A stretch of 64,000 nt of DNA from Neckera pumila. Its lineage: Eukaryota; Streptophyta; Bryopsida; Hypnales; Neckeraceae. The notes beneath the pieces were generated by a model. It did no database searches and was not told the DNA's origin. It saw only the letters and a program-made list of their open reading frames with translations. Positions 1 to 11,577 of this stretch are shown one piece after another; positions within the stretch are counted from its first letter, which is position 1, and each line of letters begins with the position of its first letter. Both the position numbers and the translations under genes were made by a program. The stretch covers positions 48,485,022-48,549,021 of the forward strand of contig OZ018408.1 of assembly GCA_963969595.1 (NCBI GenBank), given 5' to 3'.

Positions 1-750
1 GCGGCACGTTCAGCTTCGCATTGGTGTTCGTGTATGTACTGAATGAGCACAGTTTTGAGTAGGCTTGCTGGAGTAGGACGGCATGAAGTGTTCTGTGCGA
101 AGACACAGTGTAGAAACGAGGGAACGTTGGACTCTTCCGAATTAGTAATGGTGATTTAGAAGTGGACGTACTTGAGTTCAATCGTGAACTTTGCTGACAT
201 GATCATGAGTCATGGAGCTGTAGGAATTGACTTGGTCTGAATGTTAGTGTCTTGCATTTCGTACCAGTGCCTGAAATAGTGCTCTCCTGTTCAGCGAAAG
301 GAAGTTCAGCACTTCGTCGCTGTGTGGATGGAAGTAATAAGGTCGCTGCTACCAGGGTTGACATGTCGGTAGAAAGCAACCATTCCCGCTGCATATCTTG
401 CGTGATGGCCTGAAATGAATGCACAATAACTGGCTAGAGTATGAGTAACCTACAATGATCACATTGATCCCAGTTGCATTTGTTTTACCACTGTGTACGA
501 ATTTTGCTGTCGGGATTCGCGTAGAAGGTCCCCCTTGCCACTTTGTGGAACCGCATCATGATGTGCTAGAGGTGAAGAGGATGGATTTGAAGCGAAGTGT
601 CCTACTGTTGTTTGAAAGGGGCTATCGCTTTGTTTGGAGGATGTCTTCCTGACCTGTTGATCTCACCATTTGCATGACGGACTCCTTGAAGTAGGTGACA
701 AGTTTTTCCTCTGGTCGGTTTTGTCCCATTCTGAAGCATCTGTTCCGCAG
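1..750. other. 5' flank or unseen 5' part of the NEDD1 gene
   Basis: I see no confident exon here. The first readable NEDD1 exon (751) starts in the middle of a codon and inside the first WD40 repeat, so roughly the first 50 residues must lie upstream, either in this stretch or before the window. I looked for a short exon ending in the usual Trp-Asn-His-Thr context of the family and did not find one. The long open frames on the minus strand here lack recognisable content and overlap the antisense of real exons. Confidence 0.5.
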
Positions 751-3700
751 ATTTGGTGGTTGCAAGTGCCGGAGAAGATTGCAAGATCTCGCTGTGGATG
801 AAGAATGGTCAGACAGTAGGAGTCGTACCTCAACCTCGTGCAGAAGCAGATGACAACATCGATGTGAGTGTTGGAGGACAATGTTGTATTTCTGAAGTAG
901 TGCATGCGTGATGCTTATGAAAAGAGTGCATCCTTTGTCAAAGCTATGACACGCCAGGGGAGTGGTTTTGTGACGAAGCGTGATGTGCTGGCAGACCTTA
1001 TCCGTAAAGCCGAGAAGTTTGTACCGAATTCGATTCTCGTGGGAGTAATTGCTTGTGTTTGTATTGCAGGAGTCGATTTTGGGGATCTGTTTCAGCAGCA
1101 AAGGGTCCCGGTACCTTGGTTCAGGTGGAACTGGCAAGATTGTCCGTGTGTGGGATTTGCAAAGGAGGCGATGTATCAAGTGGTTGAAGGGCCACACCGA
1201 TACTATCACTGGCGTTATGTACAACTGTCGAGATGAGCACTTGGCTTCCATCAGCATGAAGGGTGATTTGATCATCCACAACCTTGCATCAGGAACCCGA
1301 GCAGCAGAGCTCAAAGATCCTCACAATCAGGTATGAACACGTTTCGGCTTGTTCCACTTCTTGCCTTCTGGTAAAGATCTGAGGGATTATCTCAAGAACA
1401 TTATCTCTTGTTTTTTTCCATTGAATCAGGTTCTCCGAGTTATGGAGTACTCTCGATTGAGTAGACATCTGCTACTGACTGCCGGTGACGACGGCACTGT
1501 CCATTTGTGGGACACCACTTCACGTAGTCCCAAGGCAGGTCAATTCTTGTCTTTCCACTTCACTCGTTCATCCGATTTTATTCTTCCAATTCTCCTTGTG
1601 AACATGTTTATTGGGGCCGTTGCATCCTACCGAATGTTGGAATGTGTTTGTTGAGTTTGGATGTTTTCATTTGGACTCTGAGTTCCTGATTGACCTGCCG
1701 TGTCGTTTTTTCTTGAAATCCCTTTCTTTTTTGATAGAGGAAGACCATTTTATGTTTTCAAGTACGAGTTTGGCATCTAGGAATTCCATTATCCCTGGAA
1801 TGGTTGTTCTACCTCTTGGTTTTCTCGAGATATTTACCTCTCATGTGGGAGGGAGCTTATGTTGCACTGTAAGCGCGTGTATGCGTGTTAGTCTCTAACA
1901 GCAAAAGTTCTTTTACCGCAGTTATCCTGGCTGAAGCAGCACTCGGCACCTACGACAGGGATCTGCTTCTCCCCGACGTCTGACAAGGTCCGTTTTTGCG
2001 ACCTTGTCTGAAACCATTGAAACTGGGATTTTATTCTCTACTGTGATCATCGAAGAAGTCGCTCGGACTGAACAATGTTAGGCTCCCTTCAAGCTTCGTT
2101 CCCTCGCGACCTTTTTGAAATTCCAAAAGAATTGAAAGTTATCTAAGCGAAATACTATTCGCGATAGTGGGCATTAGACCCGACTTCTTGTGTTTCAAAA
2201 TTTCCGGTTGTTTCTCTTTTCATTTGGGATTTCAATCTTTCCTTTGAGAGCTCTGCACTGTGTTGTTGATCTGGTTCGATGCTGGACCTGCGGTTTGTCT
2301 GGTATCTAGCCCCAAGTTTGGTAATGTGAAGAGGCTGCTACCTGTTTGTCGCCGATTTGATTGAAATATCAGATGCTGGTTAAGGTGCAACGATTGTGTG
2401 AAGCCTATTCTAATATTTAATGCACAATGTATTGCCAGATGATTGTGAGTGGTGGACTTGACAAGAAGTTGTATACATATGACCCTGGTGTGAAAAAGCC
2501 TGTTTACTGTGTCCCGTATGAAGCTCCTTTTGCGTCTTTGGCTTTTAGGGATGATGGCAACACCCTGGCCGCTGGTACCAATAGTGGCCGGGTTGTGTTT
2601 TATGACGTTCGTGGTCGTCCCCAGCCGTTCACGATTCTTCGAGCTTACAGTGCTGCAGAGGTGAGAGGAAATGTATTATGGTGCATTCCCAAAGTTATCT
2701 GAATCTGGCTTCATTATCGAGGAGAGGTTTGGATTTTTATGTCTTGATATTGCGCAAGTCGTGTTCTATGAAGTTCGCAAGGTAGGGGATGATCATCGTT
2801 TGAGCACGTATTGTAACGGATACCAATTCGTGCACTTAACGTGGCCATCCTCAGCCTTGGAGCTCTTTCTTTTTTTACTGTTTCCACGTGCTGTAACCTG
2901 TGGTGTTCGTAATTTCCCTCCTCTCTATCTTCACACTTGTGCACCTTTTCCCCTTCCCGTTCGTGCAGGCCGTGACAAGCTTGAGTTGGCAGCGTTCGAA
3001 TCCAATTGCTGTCCGAGATTCCAGATCTGGAGAGTCTGCTCTTCTAGGTAATAGCAACGAAGAATCCGTTATAATGCCCGATCCTCTTCCTGCCGGCACC
3101 AGGGGGCGAACAGCAACCGGTGCTGCTTCTTCTAAACCTAGCAACCGGACCAACCAGGACCTTACAGGTGCTGGTGGGCCTCCCAGGCCCAAGTCAGCAG
3201 GAGGAGATGTTACACCTTTATCTTCGATGCGCGCATGGGGAAACGGTCCCGTCTCTCGACTTCAAACTCCTCGGACGAACTCGTTCAACTCTGGGAAAGA
3301 TGACATGGAGGTTTTTTCTCCTCTCGTGGATGTCCAACCCATTACGCCTTCCATCTCCGGTTATTGGGATGGAGGAGGTACTGGAGATGAATTTAACAAG
3401 GATATGGCAGCTCTTGGAGGAGACAACCGAAGGATCAGTACTTGGGGAACCCCTTCAGTTCGGCAGTTCCCTAACATTGAGGAAGGGAAAGAGGATAGAC
3501 GGGAGTCGCGAGACTCACGCGATTCCAGTGTTTCACGCAGGTCTTCTCTCGGAGGTCGGCAGGTGCATCTCATAACCCTCGAAGTTTGCGTAGCATCACT
3601 GCACAGAAAGCACCATCTTAGAACCGATACTCAAGTCTCTCTCTGCAAATGTTTATTACTGCGCTGGGTGTATGTCTTTGCTTTCCTATTTTGGGGAGAA

Positions 3701-5447
3701 TTTCCTTCTTTCAGCGATAGGTTTGCAGGTGGTATTTACTGTAGTTGTTGGATCCTACAGGTACTCTTGAAATGAAAGCAGTGCAGGGCTGCTTGGATTT
3801 CTGTCGTTGCTGGTGGTGTTTTCATTTGGCCTTTTCACGTTGACATCTTTTTTGGGTGGGTTATCGATTTGATATTCTAAATGTCTGCGATTATTTGGCA
3901 GGGCGATTTACAGGGAAGAATGTCTCTTGGGTCTTCTGTGACAGTCACCCCTCCCGCAGGAATATCCAGTAAGCTGGACCGATCTCCATCCGTCACGCCT
4001 CCTGAGGCCTGGGGTGGCGAAGCTTTGGAGAAAGTTGGTTCCAGGCAACCGACTATGTCCAGGTTCGTGTTTCCCGTTTACTTCGGTTGTAATCTGCATG
4101 CTTCAAGTCTGCTTTTTACGGGATAGGCGTAGGATGAGTTTCTCATCAGGGGGCATTATCTGGCTGTTCATTTATGGTGCGCTGGATATTTCGCTGAATG
4201 GTCATCATCGATTTGTGTACGATCTACAGATTTGCATACAGTAGCTCTTCGTCTCAAGTGCAACTGCATGTTAGATTCCTACTACTCGTGGATATCTCTT
4301 ATTCAGTGTCGTCCTTGCGTGTTCATGCAGGTTTGGTTCCACTACAGGTCTTCCATCATCCCGATTCGATTCATTGGCAACTCCTGCAGAAAGCAAACAT
4401 CCGTCTTCTGCCAAAAGTGACATCCTATCGCTTCGATCCTTGGATCAAGAGTCGTCCGTACCCGTCACGAATGGCGCGGCCCATCAGCCAGCCACTGTGT
4501 CAGCGAGTAACTTTGAAGCGGCAGCTATAGCTGCTAACAAGAAGTTGTTGTCTTACGAGGCACGGGATCTGAACTCTAGCTTTTCACGATCTCTTCCTGG
4601 TGTCTTTCCAGTATCTGCTGGTGATGCAGGATCCCCTAAGCAAAGGAAGTCGGGGTTGGAGAGACGAGAGGACAGGGGTGGGGTGTCCGGAAGTTCTGAA
4701 GGAATGAAAGACCTTGAGAATGGCTATTTGTCAAGATCGGACGTAGGCGTTTCCGCAGGGGCCACTCCACCTGCAACAAACGTATGCATCCTTGAGCCCC
4801 GTTCGTGACAGTGCATGTCGTTACAGTGCAGTCCTGTTTTCGCTCTTGGTTTCCCCCTCGTGAATTTATGCTCAGTACATGTTGCGACATTTTGCAGGGC
4901 CATTCTCAGGGGAATGGGCAAAGAGCTCAGTCGCCCCTGGAGCAGCAGCAACAGCAGCAAGGGATGGGAACTACCGGTTTCGCTCTGCAGCTGGTTCAAA
5001 GAGGACTGGAAGAAAGTCTTGGTGCAGTCCAGCGAGCGATTCATGAAGAGGTCCAAAATTTGCATTTGGAGCTCCTTCGGCAGTTTCACATTCAGCAGGT
5101 AACTCGAGTGCTGAGAAGTCCCTTGTCACGGTCCGGTTATAATGGGTCACAAAGATGTACTCGTCTTCGATCACTATCTCCGCTATCTGCTGAGATTTGT
5201 CTGTTTAGTTTCGTCGAACCAATTCGAATTGCATGATTATTGGTTTTCGATTTCCCGATGTCCGTTTTTTTTCTGAAGTGTTCATGATCAGGAGCATGTT
5301 TTTTGGGTTTGTTTTCTGAACCGAGTTTCGTTTCTGCAGACGGAAATGGGTAGCATGATGGATGCCTTCCTAGCGAAGCAGGCGGAGCTTGTTGAGGAGA
5401 TCAAGACTCTTCGTAGAGAAAATCAACAGCTACGAGATCTTTACTGA
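751..5447 (+). CDS. NEDD1: NEDD1-like WD40 protein, gamma-tubulin complex recruiter (5' partial, 10 visible exons)
   Basis: Visible exons: 751-863, 1070-1330, 1430-1534, 1922-1987, 2439-2660, 2969-3562, 3902-4062, 4331-4781, 4898-5098 and 5340-5447 (TGA). They join in frame to 759 residues; the plant protein is usually near 780, so only the N-terminus is missing. The N-terminal half is a WD40 propeller, with characteristic stretches such as [25 protein letters not shown] and [12 protein letters not shown]. The middle is low-complexity, rich in Ser, Arg, Glu and Asp. A Gln run precedes a helical C-terminus ending in [12 protein letters not shown], the region that in this family binds the gamma-tubulin ring complex. 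Known family role: targeting gamma-tubulin to spindle and phragmoplast microtubules in acentrosomal plant mitosis. Intron 1535-1921 must be spliced from a GC donor to keep frame. Family assignment is very secure; exact 5' end is not. Confidence 0.93.
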
Positions 5448-7350
5448 CGATAGTTTAATGAACCTTGTTAACTGGCGAGCTTTAGGATAGAGTCAATTTT
5501 GGGTACCGGTATATACCTAAACCACGTGTAGCCGTCACGGTTCGAATGTAGACATTGTTCAATCACGCAAGTGATTGATTGAACAATGTCTACACTGCTG
5601 AACTTCTAGGTATTACTCTGTAATGTGACCTTGCAGTACATTTTTGAACTTGTCTTTAATGGAAACAATCATTTTTACAACTGCATTAAGTTGTGAATAT
5701 TCTTTCATCCTGCCGCATATTGAAAATTCCAGCATTGTCTATCACGCTTTATATATCCTACTTGGGACCAACGGGTCGTCTCACTTGTGACCAGAGCCTT
5801 TGGTGCTTTGTGATAGTAGGTAACGAGGGGGGTGGTCCTTGTTTGCTTCACAGTAAGCCTCATAAATGACGATTGGCTTAGGCTCGAAAGGATGTAAAAA
5901 TGACTTGGTAACCGACTTGTTCTGAAATTATGAAGGTTTCATGTTCCCTGGATATTGAGAGTTTATCTTGTCGAGGTCTCTCGCCAAACGTTCAAGGTGA
6001 CCATGTCATCCCAGAAATGTTTTTTACTTTGGTTCTGGAAAAGCAAATTTTGGGTTTGGGATGCTTAGAATCGAAGAGGTGACTTGCACTTTGGGATGGA
6101 GCATAAGAAAAGACTGGTGCCTTCATCCGGACTGAAGGCATGGGTGTTCGTGAAGTATAGTTGGCCAGCTGGGGAGTTCAGTGCAGCAGTGGACACTCTA
6201 TTGAAAGACACAAATCTCCTTGCCAAAGGACCCATGTTATGCTCAGAACTTGAGTGTTGAAGCCTTTTAACTTCTCCCAGCTAATTATAACCCATGCCAT
6301 GGCAGAAATCAACACATGCCCAGGTTCATAAGAAGCTGCACATTTTAAACCTCGTCATCATTCACACCAGATAGGTTTTTTTCCTTCATGGTAAAGTCAT
6401 CATGGCCCTATTTCCAGAATGATAGAAATGATATTGCCAGCTCAAAGTACACTATGATCACTGTCGGTTCTGTTTTGTACCGAACAGAATTTGTCCATAG
6501 GGCGTCCCCCAACGGACATGTTGACAGTATAGGCTTTGGGCTTTTGATTGGTGAAGCTGCATCCTTAAGGAGAGTTAACAGAAGAGAATTAGTTTCAGGG
6601 AGAAATCAGAGAGTACACCGATCTAATATCATGCATACAAAACAGCAATTGAAGAGAAAATAAAATATTACAAGGAGTTTTCCCAGAACTCCCAGAAGGA
6701 AAATAATTAAAAGGGGAAAAATGACGAACATACACCCGCAAACTCAATTCGGCCCTCCAATTTGTTGCATAATTTTAGATTGACCCCTACTGACGCAGGG
6801 TTGCCACCCCAATTTTGACATAATAAAGGGTATCTCTACTACATCGCAGATTCACATTCTTTCAGAACATAGATCAAAGAAAGTTTACGGGTTCTTTGCA
6901 ATACAATCAGTTCCCATACATGAAATCAGGTAAGACAAACAAAGTGTTTCACATTGTCGTCCATATTGCACTCATACAAGGTTCAGAGGGCGGTATCACA
7001 TTTAGAACATGATAAAAAGAGGTTGGTTCTGTTACTATTTTCATAACAAAGGTCCAAGCTGACGCAACACAGACTGTGTTGTATGCTCAACGGAAGTACT
7101 CATCCTTAAGAGAACATAATGATGGATTTCAACTCTTCAAAGAGGGACCCTTGATACCAATTTCAAAGTCTACACACGAATTAATCCTACACATAAAAGA
7201 AACAGTTATTACGTGAGGAGAATACATGGAATTGTGCAGAAAACTTTGTCCAACGCAACTAATCACAGTAGACAATTACTGCATATCAATATTGTCTCTG
7301 AAGCAAACGCGAGATGAATAATTACTCACGGATTGCTGAGAACAGGACCG
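5448..7350. other. NEDD1 3' flank and intergenic DNA
   Basis: No gene is visible. The first few hundred bases are probably the NEDD1 3' UTR and contain the 18-bp hairpin listed separately. The rest up to 7350, the stop codon of the convergent minus-strand gene, contains only short open frames with no recognisable protein content; its right-hand end should include the 3' UTR of that gene. Confidence 0.6.
5548..5593. repeat. Inverted repeat / hairpin in the NEDD1 3' flank
   Basis: Arms 5548-5565 and 5576-5593 are perfect 18-bp reverse complements around a 10-nt loop. The hairpin starts 101 nt after the NEDD1 stop codon, so it probably lies in the transcribed 3' UTR. It could be a minimal MITE remnant or an RNA stem; nothing further is shown by the sequence. 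Confidence 0.8.
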
Positions 7351-8363
7351 TCAAGCTTTGGGGCGACCTTGGTCCGATGTTAAAATTTTATCTATTGTGG
7401 TGCGAACGTTGTTCGCAACCTTACCCATATTGTTTACAACAGCAGAGGCCACCAATCTAGACGTGCGAAAGAACCTGGTTGCAAACTCGTCCGGGGACAA
7501 GCCTCCTCCGCTCATGCCGCCGCCTATAGAGGATGGTGGCCTTGGCATTACGTTATGCCCATCTTCTCTAACTGGTCGATCCTGCACCATTTTGAATTGA
7601 AGCAGCTAGTCAGTATAATCAGTTCTAATTATAAATACTGAGCATTGCCTATGAACGACATTGATAGCTACAAGGTGTTCATCTTTAAAGTGGAACAACC
7701 AGCACTCCTTAATCGTTAATCAAATCTATGATATCCTTGTTGGCACTGTAAAAATAAAATGGAGTCAGAACTTCTACTGACAAAGCTCGGTTCAAATTCA
7801 AAAGTATTGCAACATGCCTGCTTTCACACATGATGCAAAACTTGGAAAGATTGAACAGACAATCTGGATATTACTTGTCAGTTATAAAACAATGTGCAAG
7901 ACTCAAACCCTAAGCTTTGCATCTCACGTACCAGGGGCTTCGGAGGCGCAGAATTCGCTGAAGGAGATGATGTCTCGGCGGGAACAGCATGCCTGGTCGG
8001 CTTTTGATCAGCAAGAAACTCTAGGCCCACGCAATACGGAAGCTCGATGGGCCCGTCGACCATCGCCTGCGTTGTTTGATTGGAGCTCACTTCCTTATGA
8101 GCACTATACCCTATGCAAGCATACTTGAAATCTCTGAAATTCCGGGAGTTTTTAGCCACTTCGCTGTCCAGATCATTGTGTACTATGAACACTTCCGGTT
8201 CACTGCTCCGGCTGAGGCCCAGACAGACGGGATTCCGCCCATGTTCACGCATTATGCTTGAGTATAACAAACATCCTCTACAACTCCTGATGGTTTGCGA
8301 AATCTCAGTCTTTTCCGGTGCCCCTGCCCCTGACGAGCTCGCCTCCGCGGCTTCGCTAGCCAT
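7351..8363 (-). CDS. DUF8204-like plant protein with Cys motifs, function unknown
   Basis: Two exons on the minus strand: 8363-7932 and 7581-7351, joined in phase 0 through donor CTG|GTACGT and acceptor GTGCAG, giving about 220 residues. Exon 1 carries CRGCLLYSS (residues about 28-36) followed by NPVCLG, FKYACIGYS and LPYCVG, a pattern of spaced cysteines that I associate with the plant-specific DUF8204 family (sometimes labelled zinc-finger-like). Exon 2 ends with a conserved-looking amphipathic tail (SRLVASAVVNNMGKVANNV and on to DKIL). I chose the ATG at 8363 because an Ala/Glu/Ser-rich start suits the family and its context is good (G at -3, G at +4); an upstream in-frame ATG at 8480 is possible. 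A telo-box lies just upstream. No catalytic residues are recognised. Joining of the two exons is inference from frame and homology memory. Confidence 0.72.
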
Positions 8364-8384
8364 CTCCAACTCAACCCAGCTTCG

Positions 8385-8393
8385 AAACCCTAA
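8385..8393 (-). promoter_or_regulatory. Telo-box-like motif upstream of the DUF8204-like gene
   Basis: The plus strand reads AAACCCTAA, 22 bases before the chosen ATG of the minus-strand gene. Telo-boxes of this sequence are common in 5' regions of plant housekeeping genes. Position so near the ATG means it is probably in the 5' UTR. Confidence 0.45.
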
Positions 8394-9823
8394 CTCCGCC
8401 ACCTCAAGAATTAGGTCAACTTCAGTGTGCCATTCAGAAATTCCCCACAGGTACAATCCGAACTCGATTTTCGCGCCCAAACATAACCTCTTCCCCGAAG
8501 CATCAAAATTCGCAAAGACAGATACTCTTCGCTAAGCCCTCCCCTAAACCATAAACCAAACGCTTCAACTCCAAAAACTTCACCGTCACCACTGAGAATC
8601 AGAACTCGATGAAACACACAAAATTAGGTCACATTCCTCCGGAGTCGAAAAAGCGCCAAACACCACATGGATTGTTTTTAAGATTGGATCGAAAAGAACA
8701 AAAGCCTACGCAAACAGCATAAGCGCTTCAAATGCTTCAGAAATTTTTGCATCCAAATGAAGAACCTAAGTGCGTTTCCACAATGGATTGTGCCAAAGCT
8801 CGGGCCACATTGACTTCCACTGGGATTCTTTGAGAATTCTTTTCAGATTTGGAATTGCGAATGCACCGAGAGCGTTGTGAAATCGCGTGGGACCAAAACA
8901 AAATGGCCGGGGTACCCTCATCGAACCCTTGCGAAGCTGTGTATTGTGGATGTGTGGAGAAGGCCAGTGTTGAAGTGATTCTCGAGCAAGGATGGTACGG
9001 GCTGCGCCGGTTACTTAACCGGCTGTATCCGGGGGTTTCCAATGCTGACGAGGTAGACGGAGGTCCGAGGGTGACTGGGTACAGTATGGGCAAAATCGAC
9101 TTAGACTGATTTGTCCCGTTAGTGAGGTTGCAAAATTAGTGTCATCTATCTATAAAATTAAATTAGATCAGGGTCACTATCCCAAAAAATAGTGGAAACT
9201 AGAGAAGTAATGTAGTACTAGAACAAATCTCATTGCAATGTAATGAAACTAATAAAAAGGTTTTATCAATGTACAAGGTTTAATTACCACAATAGGTGTC
9301 GGAGTGGATTTGGTGAGAGAAGATTGAATTGGTGGTTATTATAGATTGCCCCCATTGAGAGAAAACGAGGAATCTGACTTTGACACCTCTTCTATGCACT
9401 TTCTAAACCTAGCTTAATGCCCTCCACAAGAAACAATCTCAATCCCAAGCCTTAAAAAGATATTCTCAAAATTCTAGAGAATTCCAAAATTCATCCCTCA
9501 TAGAATAGAATTTCCAAAAAATCAGAAGTTCTTGTCTTTTTGCAATGTTGGTAGTTATCATGAAAAGTAGGGCTTCTTTTTTTAAAACCAATTTCAACCT
9601 CGCTCTGTATCTCCCCAACTTTAATTCCCCTATTATTAAAAAGTTATAGGAAAGTCTTTAAAACTAGTGTGAACAAATGGATGAAAAACAATGCAAATAA
9701 AAACATAATACTCTGCATTTAATAGAATAGAAGTCAATTTGCACTAGTTTAAAATAGTGTGGTATATAAAACTTCTATCCAAGAAGGTTGGAGCAATAAA
9801 AAAAAAAGAATATCAAAGTGATA
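8394..9823. other. 5' flank of the DUF8204-like gene, passing into AT-rich DNA
   Basis: From 8394 to about 9110 base composition is gene-like and both strands have open frames (for example 8849-9109 plus, 8737-9093 minus), but I recognise no protein and consider it promoter/5' UTR. From about 9120 the DNA becomes AT-rich and repeat-like; the start of that tract (near 9133) carries an AAATTAGTGTCA motif that recurs at 13951 and 14079. Confidence 0.5.
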
Positions 9824-10458
9824 ACCTATAATAAAATGCCAAGGCACCATATTTGGATGTTGACTAAACCTCAAAGTTGTATAAAATCATTCTAAAGTAC
9901 TATTTTTGCTAATTTCTTTTTTTGAATATTCTTTAAAGTCTATTTTAAGCATCAAATATCTACTTTTGGAAAAATTTATTGTGATTTTTCTATTGAAGAT
10001 TTTATGCAAGGGTGTCTATTGCAAATCATGATTTTTTGTGTTAAAGGCTCAAAAGGATGAGCTTCAAATACAATTAATCTTGAAGAAAAATCACATCAAA
10101 AAATAATATAAAAGATTGTAGAATAGAGTTTGCAAAGCCATAAATTAGTTATAGATATGCATATTCTGTACTTTAGCCTCATATTTTTGTATGACCTCAA
10201 TTTTAGATTTGACATAAAAAACTTCAAATCACTTCAATCCATAGTTTTAACACCCTCTTGATTAAACATTATAATATTTCAATCCATGAGTAATGTTATT
10301 GTGTTTTCTTTTCATGTGCTATCTATGACATGTTTAATTTAAATTTATATGGTTACAATTTTTTTAAATTCATAAAACTATTCAAATTTTAAACTTTGGG
10401 TTTCATTTTGAATAAACTCCAAGCAGCTAGCTCAATAAAGGCTTTGGGCATTTAGGGG
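9824..10458. mobile_element. TTAA-type non-autonomous element, piggyBac-like, family 1 copy a (degenerate left end)
   Basis: The sequence is alignable by eye along its length with 41707-42343 (shared left segment ATGCCAAGGCACC, shared middle with the long 'caagggtgtctattgcaa'-like stretch, shared right segment TTGGGCATTTAGG). The right end is GGGCATTTAGGGG followed by TTAA (10459-10462). The left end is decayed. About 635 bp, no coding capacity. Confidence 0.65.
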
Positions 10459-10462
10459 TTAA

Positions 10463-11577
10463 ATTCGAATTTTTAGCACATTTAATCGTGTTTCTAAAAT
10501 TGACATTTGAAGCCAATGTATAGGGGTTCCCCACTAATTTTTTTCCCAAAAGTCAACAATATGATTTCATTTTGAACAAAAAAATATAAATATAGGAAGA
10601 AATTTGAATAGTTTGAAAATGAAGATTAGACTATTATAGTAGCAAAATGTGAAATTAAATGTAATTGACTTCATGAATAGATATCTTTTTTTTTTTGGAA
10701 AATCAAGTAAAATCACTCAAATGTAAAACCATTGAGTGCATGATGTAATTGGCAGTAGGGGATTCGTTAAGCATCCTTTTAAAAATTGAGTTAAATTCTT
10801 AGAATTAAGGGTTTCAGATCTCATATTGTTTTCCAAGTAATTTCTTTGAAAGATGAGAAGAATTTGCATCTAATCTACAGTTTGTTTTATATTTACTGTA
10901 GTATTATTGAATTAGTTATTGGTTCTTGAAGTTGATATGGAGGTCCTCCGAACTCATTTTTATCTTGCTATATTCATTGTGGATAACATTGAAACTTTCA
11001 ATGTGTATCCTTGTATTCAAGGACATTTTTAGAGTAGAGGTAATTTTAGCACTTCAGTATACTTTAGTAGAAGATATATCTGCAAAAAGAATCTATCAAA
11101 TAAATTCAACACTATTTTGAAGTAAGATAGGAGTTCCCATAAAGAGCCCATTTAAGAGCCCATGATTAATTTGGAGAGGTCAGACTTCTTGAAATATTTT
11201 CCAATAAACTTTCCTTGAAACGCAAATTAAATTGGCATCTTAATTCAAGTCATTTCATATTTTTTGGAGCTTCATGGAATTAGCCATAAATTTTTGAAGT
11301 CAAAACGTAATGGTCACTACAAGCGTCCAGGTCATCAAATGTACACCGGTATTTGTACATTGGTAGTGCAATGAGAAATCAAAATGCACCTATACATTAG
11401 AAGACATATTTAGAGCACGAGTGCTTTATAGACCTCTTACCTTAAATCATCTGATAGAATCAAGGAAGATTACTCAATTGAAGAAAAAACTAAACAACTT
11501 TCCTTTGGGATCAATCCCCAATCATCTTGCATGTATAATACAAATTTTTATACCAAATAAACCAAATGCTAGAAAAT
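10463..11577. other. AT-rich intergenic DNA
   Basis: No gene, no clear element boundary. Only short low-complexity open frames are present. Confidence 0.5.

Noticed and set aside
622..1314. 230-codon minus-strand open frame opposite the first NEDD1 exons
   Set aside because: It is antisense to clear WD40 exons and has no recognisable content; a shadow frame.
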